DNA from: Beta vulgaris subsp. vulgaris | Taxonomy: Eukaryota; Streptophyta; Magnoliopsida; Caryophyllales; Amaranthaceae | DNA: 64,000 nucleotides | NCBI RefSeq assembly: GCF_026745355.1 | Contig: NC_079204.1 | Location: 47,724,285 to 47,788,284 of the forward strand | Reading direction: 5' to 3' | In this document: positions 58,420 to 64,000 of the stretch, piece by piece | Numbering within the stretch: position 1 is the stretch's first letter | How the letters are laid out: every line of letters begins with the position of its first letter | Notes under the pieces: generated by a model | What the model was told of the DNA's origin: nothing | The model's database searches: none | Seen by the model: only the letters and a program-made list of their open reading frames with translations | Position numbers and translations under genes: made by a program

Positions 58420-59539
58420 AATATGATACTTTCTCTCCTTTTTTTCAATATAAAACAAAATTCATATATGCATAATAAACAAAGGGTTTAAACATCTTCC
58501 AACTTCTTCTCAGTTTTCTTCTTCATCCCATATTTGAAATATTCTATAGAACTGGATTTCCCTCTTTCATCGTCAGGAGATTACCTCTTTACATCGAGAA
58601 ATAACTACCTCCAAGGTTGATCACGAATTGCTTCCTCGAATCATGTATTGCCTCAAACACTAGGATATATAGTTTAAGCATTTACTTGAGTTGACTTGTT
58701 AACTTTCTTTCCTTAGGACGGATCTATATTACGGCTAACTTTAGGCCTTCAAGAGAAGTTTTATAATGGTGAATAACAGTGCGTCTAATTTTATCTATAA
58801 TTTTACTTCTTCCATTATTTTGTATTACAATAATTAAGTTTTCACGATTCTAATACATAACTTTAAATCTTTAATTATTTTTAGTAAAAATTTTATAATT
58901 TTGAAAAACATGATTATATTTTTCCTTACGTAAAAATGACAAAATTAATAAAATAGTGATAAATATATAGTGTAAAACTAAATTATTGCAATAGAAAAAG
59001 TCGGATGAAGTATAAAATACCCTTTTTCTTCAACTCTTTTTTGTTTTTGACTTTTGATCTTTGTGGTGCCTTCGTTGGATTTTTATTTCCTTAACTGCTT
59101 TGTGTTAATTTTAACACTAGATTATTAAAATTTTCTTCATTATTAAATTCGAGACAGTGATTTCATTTCTTATTTAATAAATACGCCTGGTTGGAACAAA
59201 CCAATGTCATGGTCTCCATAATCCACAAACGACAACCGTACTACGCATCCGCGTTTTGGATAGATTATTCACAAAACTAAACTTATTAAATATGATTAGA
59301 GCCCATTTGTAATAGTTCTTTTTGCTTCACATAACTAATGCTTAGTTTTTGTCGTATATGTTTGAGTTGGTCTCAAGCTTTGTCCACTAAATAACCGAAG
59401 TAACTGTCATCAAACTAGGAGATGCTACGGATAAGTCGGTCACCTTCATTTCTCTCGTCTCTCTCAAAAATCTTCATTTTTCAATTTAGGAGGGGACGCT
59501 GTTACACTTTAGAGTTACTGATAAATTAATAAGTTTTAT
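58420..59539. other. Intergenic, nothing supported
   Basis: AT-rich sequence of 1.1 kb with no gene, RNA or clear TE terminus. Confidence 0.4.
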
Positions 59540-60062
59540 AAAAAAACTAATATGAACCCGGTACACACTAATTAGTGTGCACCCGATCCATATCATGTGA
59601 ATTTAGGATAGTGTATATTGATATGATATAGTGTATGTTAAAATGATATAGTGTACCTATGTATAATATAATATATCTATTTTTCATATAGTGTATCTAT
59701 TTTTGATATAGTGTATCTATTTTTGATATAGTGTATGTTTCTGTAATGCGTTTAAGTAAATATTTTCCTATAGGATATAGTGTACCTAGTTATGATATAG
59801 TGTTCCTATAGGATATATAGTGTACCTAGTTATGATATAGTATCCCTCTGTATGATATAATGTACGTGATTATGAATAGTGTACCTATGTATCATATAGT
59901 ATATCTATTTTTGATATAGTGTATCTATTTTTGATACAGTGTACCTATGTATCATATAGTGTATCTATTTTTGATATAGTGTATAAGTGAGTACTTCTTA
60001 ACCGGTCACGTGCCTGGTCCACACTATTTTTAGTGTGAACCGGGTCCATGCAAGACGGATTG
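59540..60062. mobile_element. Palindromic-ended MULE-like element, copy 2 (523 bp)
   Basis: It shares both ends with the element at 31885-32783: left AAAAAAACTAATATGAACCC then the self-complementary CACACTAATTAGTGTG, right CCACACTATTTTTAGTGTG then AACCGGGTCCATGCAAG. It is flanked by TAAGTTTTAT (59530-59539) and TAAGTCTTAA (60063-60072), 8 of 10 bases matching. The centre is a GATATAGTGTATCTATTTTT minisatellite. No gene segment is carried. Confidence 0.7.
59600..59985. repeat. Minisatellite, GATATAGTGTATCTATTTTT unit
   Basis: Irregular tandem copies of a 20-bp unit sharing GATATAGTGTAT with the array in the related element at 31950-32265 but with a different second half. Confidence 0.85.
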
Positions 60063-61329
60063 TAAGTCTTAAGTTCTTGTTTATGATAACTTTACAGTCT
60101 CTTTCTCATAGAGTGTTTTTCAAATCTACATACTTCTTCTCAAATAAGGTATATCAAATAAAGATGTGAAAGATAGTTTTACTGAAAGATTAGATCACAT
60201 TTAAGATTGTGATGTCGTCTTAAACTCATGGTAGAATTATATATGATATGATTTTGATACGTATTTGTTAATTTTTAACTTCTATTATAATGCCATATGA
60301 GTTGAAACTAATATATTAATTTCAATTAAAAAAAAGTTAGAGATGATACATGTTTGTATTTGTTTCTTTTCATTTGTATTTGTCTCATAATAGATTATTA
60401 CCCACTTATTATTATGTAAATTTAAGAGATAATTTGTTGTTTTTTTTATATTTTTTCTTTTATACTTTTTTTAATAAAAAAGTAAGAGTGTGTTCGACAA
60501 CGATAGTTGTGGTGGTAGCTTTTAGCTTTCAGAGTAATTGTTAGTTGTGGTGGTAGCTGTTAGTGGTTGGTGTGTAGCATTTTACTGTTAGTTGTTAAAG
60601 TAATGGTATAATATGTTGATATTCGGTAAAAAAGCTGTCAAAGTACTTGGTGTGTAGCATTTTACTGTAAGTTATCAAAGTGGTATAATATGTTGATATT
60701 CGGTAAAAAGCTACTCAAAAGTCAGACCACTACTTAGGACGTATTCGACATTAGCTTTTCAAATAGCTTTTAGTGTTTTGACTGAGCCAAAACACTAATT
60801 AAGTGTTTTGCATTGTAGAGGTTGGAGTAGTGTTTGGAGTTTTAAATAGTGTTTAGATAGCTTTTGATAAACGTTACAATCTATAGCATTATTCAAAAGC
60901 ACAAAGTAGTGTTCCTCAATTTTTTTAAACTTTTTTTTCCAAAACAAAAAAAAAGAATCCCTAAAATCTTATCTTCTTCCTTGAGTTCGATGACACTGGA
61001 GGAAATTCCAGATTTTTCTTGCAAATCACCCTTTGGGGTTGGTTGGGGTGAGAGAAAACGCTGAAAAGAACACATCCATTGATGGCATTTCTGTTATCGA
61101 GTTTTGCTAGCGTCTTCGACGACGGTGGAGTTGCTGGTTGTGATGGTGGTTCTGGCAATGTGTCAGGCATTGATGGAGTAGAGGAGAGAGAGGTGGAGTG
61201 GTGGGCTTCGATGGTCGTGGTTTTCATCTTCTTCAACACTTGAGACCAATGGAACCCAGAAAACTTGAGGCTGAAAATTTAAAGAAAAAGAGTGTTGGAA
61301 GCTTCAATTATGATTAAAAAGGGTAATTT
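60063..61329. other. Intergenic, including a roughly 75-bp tandem duplication
   Basis: The block TTGGTGTGTAGCATTTTACT ... GATATTCGGTAAAAA occurs at about 60571-60636 and 60650-60712 with a few differences. The remainder has no supported gene. A minus-strand reading frame at 60961-61239 (Ser/Pro-rich) has no recognisable domain. Confidence 0.4.
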
Positions 61330-61466
61330 ATGGAGCTATGATGAAGATGAAATAAATTTAATAGTGGATACCTAAGTGTATATATGTAATAGGATGTAAA
61401 TCTTATTATAATATAAATAGCATGTCAAGGCTACCTTGTAGGGTGAGCCGTCATATTAATCACACA
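61330..61466 (+). mobile_element. 3' part of a Copia 5' LTR
   Basis: It contains TATAATATAAATAGC and ends ...ATTAATCACACA immediately before a primer-binding site. The left boundary of the LTR is not visible and may be truncated. Confidence 0.5.
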
Positions 61467-61479
61467 TGGTATCAAGAGC
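61467..61479 (+). promoter_or_regulatory. Copia primer-binding site (initiator Met tRNA type)
   Basis: TGGTATCAAGAGC differs by one inserted base from TGGTATCAGAGC, the standard plant Copia primer-binding site complementary to the initiator methionine tRNA. It follows the LTR end directly. Confidence 0.75.
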
Positions 61480-61574
61480 ATAGGTTCTCTCTCCTATTCT
61501 ATAAACAAAAATCACGTTTTTCTTTCACCCAAATCCCTAATTTTCGAAAACTCCCACCTTGTGTTTTCGTCTGC

Positions 61575-63925
61575 AATGGATTCCCCCCCTCCCCTCACCT
61601 CTGCTGGACCATCTCGCCTATCAGTGCCATTGTCGCCGACATTCCTGTTGTCCACTACCACTTCGTTCGTCAGCCAGCCCCGATAGTGTCGCTGACAGTG
61701 CCTGTTCTTTCGTCAGGCTTCTCTCTTGCCTCGACGCTATAGCAGCCCGCCACTCCCATCTCCTCGCTTCCGCCCACCTCCTTAGCTGCTGCTGCCTTCG
61801 TCGCTGATTGTTTTTCGGCGCCCAGTTTGCTATGAAGGATTTGGGGGATCTTCACCATTTTCTCAAGGTTCAGGTCGTGCGCACTCCTCGGGGTCTTTTC
61901 TTATCCCACAACAAGAAAATAAGGTTTTACCGATGGTCAAAATCCGTCGGTAAAAACACAGAGGTCGTCGGTAAACCGTTTACCAACGGCCAACTGTCGG
62001 TAAACGACCGTCGGAAAAAACCTCGTCGGTAATACAATATTACCGTCGGATATTCCGTCGGTAAATATTTACCGACGAATTAAAAGATTTACAGACACCA
62101 TTAACCGTCGGTAAATTGTTGAATTTTTTCAATTTTTTTAAATTTTACCAACGGATTAAATCCGTCAGTAAAATTAAAAAAAAAAATTAAAATTAAAAAC
62201 AAAATTAAAAAAAGATTTAAGCGTGGTAGTTTTTTTTAATTCAGTGATATCAAATTGCAAAACATTACATCAACATATTTGCTTACAAAAATTACATAAT
62301 CTAACTTCTTAAAAAAATGAATTACATAATTTACATAAACCTAGAATCTACGTAGATACATAAACTTACAAAAAGGACTTCTACACCATATTCAACCTAC
62401 AATAAATCACAAGTTAAAAGAGTACGAAGTAACAAAGTCTGGAACTAAAAATTAAGCAAAAACTAGCAGCAAACAAAGTAGCAATATTTGTTACAAAAAC
62501 AAACAAAACCCTAAAATCAAACAAAATTTCGACAGTTTTATGCAATTGAAATTCAAACCAGATTTCCCAAAACTATTTCCCCAAAAAATCTGAACTGAAT
62601 TTGCCCCAAAATTCGAACCAAAGTTACCCCGAAATTCGAACCAAATTTCGCCCAAATTTGAACCAAAGCTTGCCCAAAATTCGAACCCAAAATTTCCCCA
62701 AAATCGAACCAAATTTGACCCATACTCAAACCTAGAAACAAAATTTCCGAACCCAGAAACGAATAAAATTTCGAAGGAGAGAGGAGGAGCATAAACGAAA
62801 TGGAAAAAAACAAATCCATATTTTCGAACCCTAATACCACAAAAAACAAAAAAAAAAAACCCAATTGACGAACAAAGTTGGAGGAAAATCAAACCGACAG
62901 TTTAAAACCAGACAATTTGAAAGTCAAAACTCAAAAAACCATAATCATGAACTAAATTAACAAAAACCCTTAAATAACCCAAATCTAAGCAAATTAAACA
63001 AAAAAATAACAAAAGCTTTTGAACTCACCATTGAGATTTCGAACAGAGAACCAACCCAAAAATGAAAATGAAAGGAGGATGATAGAGAAAGAAAGAGGGG
63101 GATGAGAGAGAAAGAAAGAGGGGAGAGAAAGAAAGAGGGGGATCGACAGGTGAGAGAGATGAGAGAGATGAGTGGATAGAGAGAATGAGATAATAAGGTT
63201 AGAGGGAATGAAGCAATGTCAAGGAAAAAAAAGAAAAAAATGTATCCTTACAGTTGGCTAGGCCGACGGTAATATATTTTATCCATCGATAATTACCGAT
63301 GGGTTTCAAGATCCGTCGGTAAAATATTGTATTAGATGGAATGTTTGTCTGTCGGTAATTACCAACGTATTTTTTGTTCGTCGGTAAAGTCCATCGGTAG
63401 TTCTAATTTTACCCACGGATACTTTGGCCATTGGTAAAATCCGTTGGTAAAGACGCGGATTCTTGTTATGTCTCAACATAAGTATGTGTCTAATCTTATT
63501 CGTAAATTTCATCTACACAAAGCTAAGCTTGTTCACACCCTCTTCCTTCTCGTACCACACTTTCTCTCAGTGATGGTGAGTTGCTTGTCGATCCGACAGA
63601 GTATCCTAGTATGGAAGGGCCTTACAATACTTGACTATGACACTACCTGATATTGCATATGGTGTACTGTATATTTAGTATCTCAATTTATGCATGCTCC
63701 TCGTATGTCTCACTTGTTGCCTTTAAGCGTGTTTTTAGATACTTACAAGGTACATTGTTGTATGGTTTGTTGCTTCGCCCTGCGAAGAATTTTTCTGTCA
63801 TTATTGCTAAACCCCGATGCAGATTGGGCTGGGTGTCCTGATAGCTCTCCCTCTACCACTGGCTATGATGTCTTCCTCGGCGATAACTTGATCTCCCGAC
63901 GATCTAAGAAACAACCTATGGTGTC
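61575..63925 (+). pseudogene. Copia deletion derivative: leader/gag start fused to RT and RNase H, interrupted by CACTA
   Basis: After the primer-binding site and an ATG at 61575 (MDSPPPLTSAGPSRL), gag, protease, integrase and most of RT are missing. The sequence jumps to the RT segment FAMKDLGDLHHFLKVQVVRT (61826 on). It is cut at 61906 by a CACTA element and resumes at 63471 with SQHKYVSNLIRKFHLH. Then follow RVFRYLQGTLLYGLLLRPAK (about 63730) and RNase H residues DADWAGCPDS-type (63810-63900), in shifted frames. At 63926 a hAT element interrupts it again. Non-functional. Confidence 0.85.
61907..63470. mobile_element. Non-autonomous CACTA (En/Spm) element
   Basis: The termini are CACAACAAGAAAATAAGG and, in reverse complement, CATAACAAGAATCCGCG, variants of the plant CACTACAAGAA end. 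It is flanked by TCC (61904-61906) and TCT (63471-63473), a 3-bp duplication with one change. Removing it restores the Copia frame ...FLS/QHKYV. Dense subterminal repeats of CCGTCGGTAAA / TTTACCGACGG lie in the first and last 200-250 bp, as binding sites do in this superfamily. It is 1564 bp with no transposase. The middle has degenerate repeats of an AATTCGAACCAAATTT word (62540-62760). Confidence 0.88.
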
Positions 63926-64000
63926 TAGGGATGGCAATGGGTCTTGGACCCGACCCAGACCCGCTAGGACCCGACCTATTTATAAGGGTCTGGGTCCAGA
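63926..64000. mobile_element. Left end of a hAT-type element running off the window
   Basis: TAGGGATGGCAATGGGTCTT followed by GACCCGACCCAGACCC repeats the left terminus of the element at 35933-36655. It interrupts the Copia RNase H region. The right end and target duplication lie outside the window. Confidence 0.75.

Noticed and set aside
61559..61807. Cys/Leu/Pro-rich overlapping frames
   Set aside because: They are out-of-frame readings of the Copia leader and gag start.
62491..62892. Phe/Gly/Asn-rich frames with repeats on the minus strand
   Set aside because: They translate a degenerate AATTCGAACCAAATTT repeat inside a CACTA element. No transposase motif is visible.

Overview
This is a nuclear plant window. 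It is AT-rich, with widely spaced intron-bearing genes and dense nested transposable-element (TE) debris: Copia, a LINE, MULE, hAT, CACTA, Helitrons and many MITEs. The genes and repeat style fit a core eudicot. Caryophyllales/Amaranthaceae is a guess that the sequence alone does not prove. No bacterial, organellar or viral gene system is visible.

Only three host protein genes look functional. (1) On the + strand (14506-27718) there is a seven-exon plastid fibrillin (PAP/fibrillin, FBN8/PAP10-like) gene whose exons splice cleanly into a 311-residue protein. Its introns are swollen to over 12 kb by MITEs and a 177-bp tandem duplication. (2) On the - strand (33896-35116) there is an intact single-exon F-box protein gene of 406 aa. 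(3) On the - strand (53678-54265) there is an intronless 195-aa VQ-motif protein gene. A decayed second copy of the F-box gene lies head-to-head on the + strand (42941-43962).

Layout: 1-3.9 kb is intergenic with MITEs. 3.9-7.8 kb is a TG...CA element with a near-perfect 5-bp target duplication, probably a very long solo LTR, with a nested MITE. 8.2-9.3 kb holds two abutting Tourist-like MITEs. 12.3-13.65 kb is a Copia integrase/RT remnant. 14.5-27.7 kb is the fibrillin gene. 31.9-32.8 kb is a palindromic-ended element carrying what looks like a captured first exon of a host gene. 33.4-44.5 kb is an inverted F-box duplication, whose spacer holds two tandem Helitrons (one containing a hAT MITE) and whose right arm is split by a 4.4-kb MuDR-type MULE. 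45.0-46.8 kb is a Copia RT/RNase H remnant with a 3' LTR. 47.8-48.95 kb is a hAT element with a perfect 8-bp target duplication and a tandem array of snRNA-promoter-like (USE + TATA) units. 49.7-51.4 kb and 55.7-56.6 kb hold more Helitrons. 57.2-58.4 kb is a 5'-truncated LINE with poly(A) and a 10-bp target duplication. 59.5-60.1 kb is another palindromic-ended element. 61.3-64.0 kb is a Copia deletion derivative interrupted by a CACTA element and then by a hAT element that runs off the window.

No operon-like cooperation between genes is seen. The main interest lies in TE biology: target-site duplications that can be read by eye, an empty-site comparison supplied by the paralogous F-box arm, possible gene capture, and promoter-like modules amplified inside a hAT element. 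All family calls were made by eye from motifs, without database searches.
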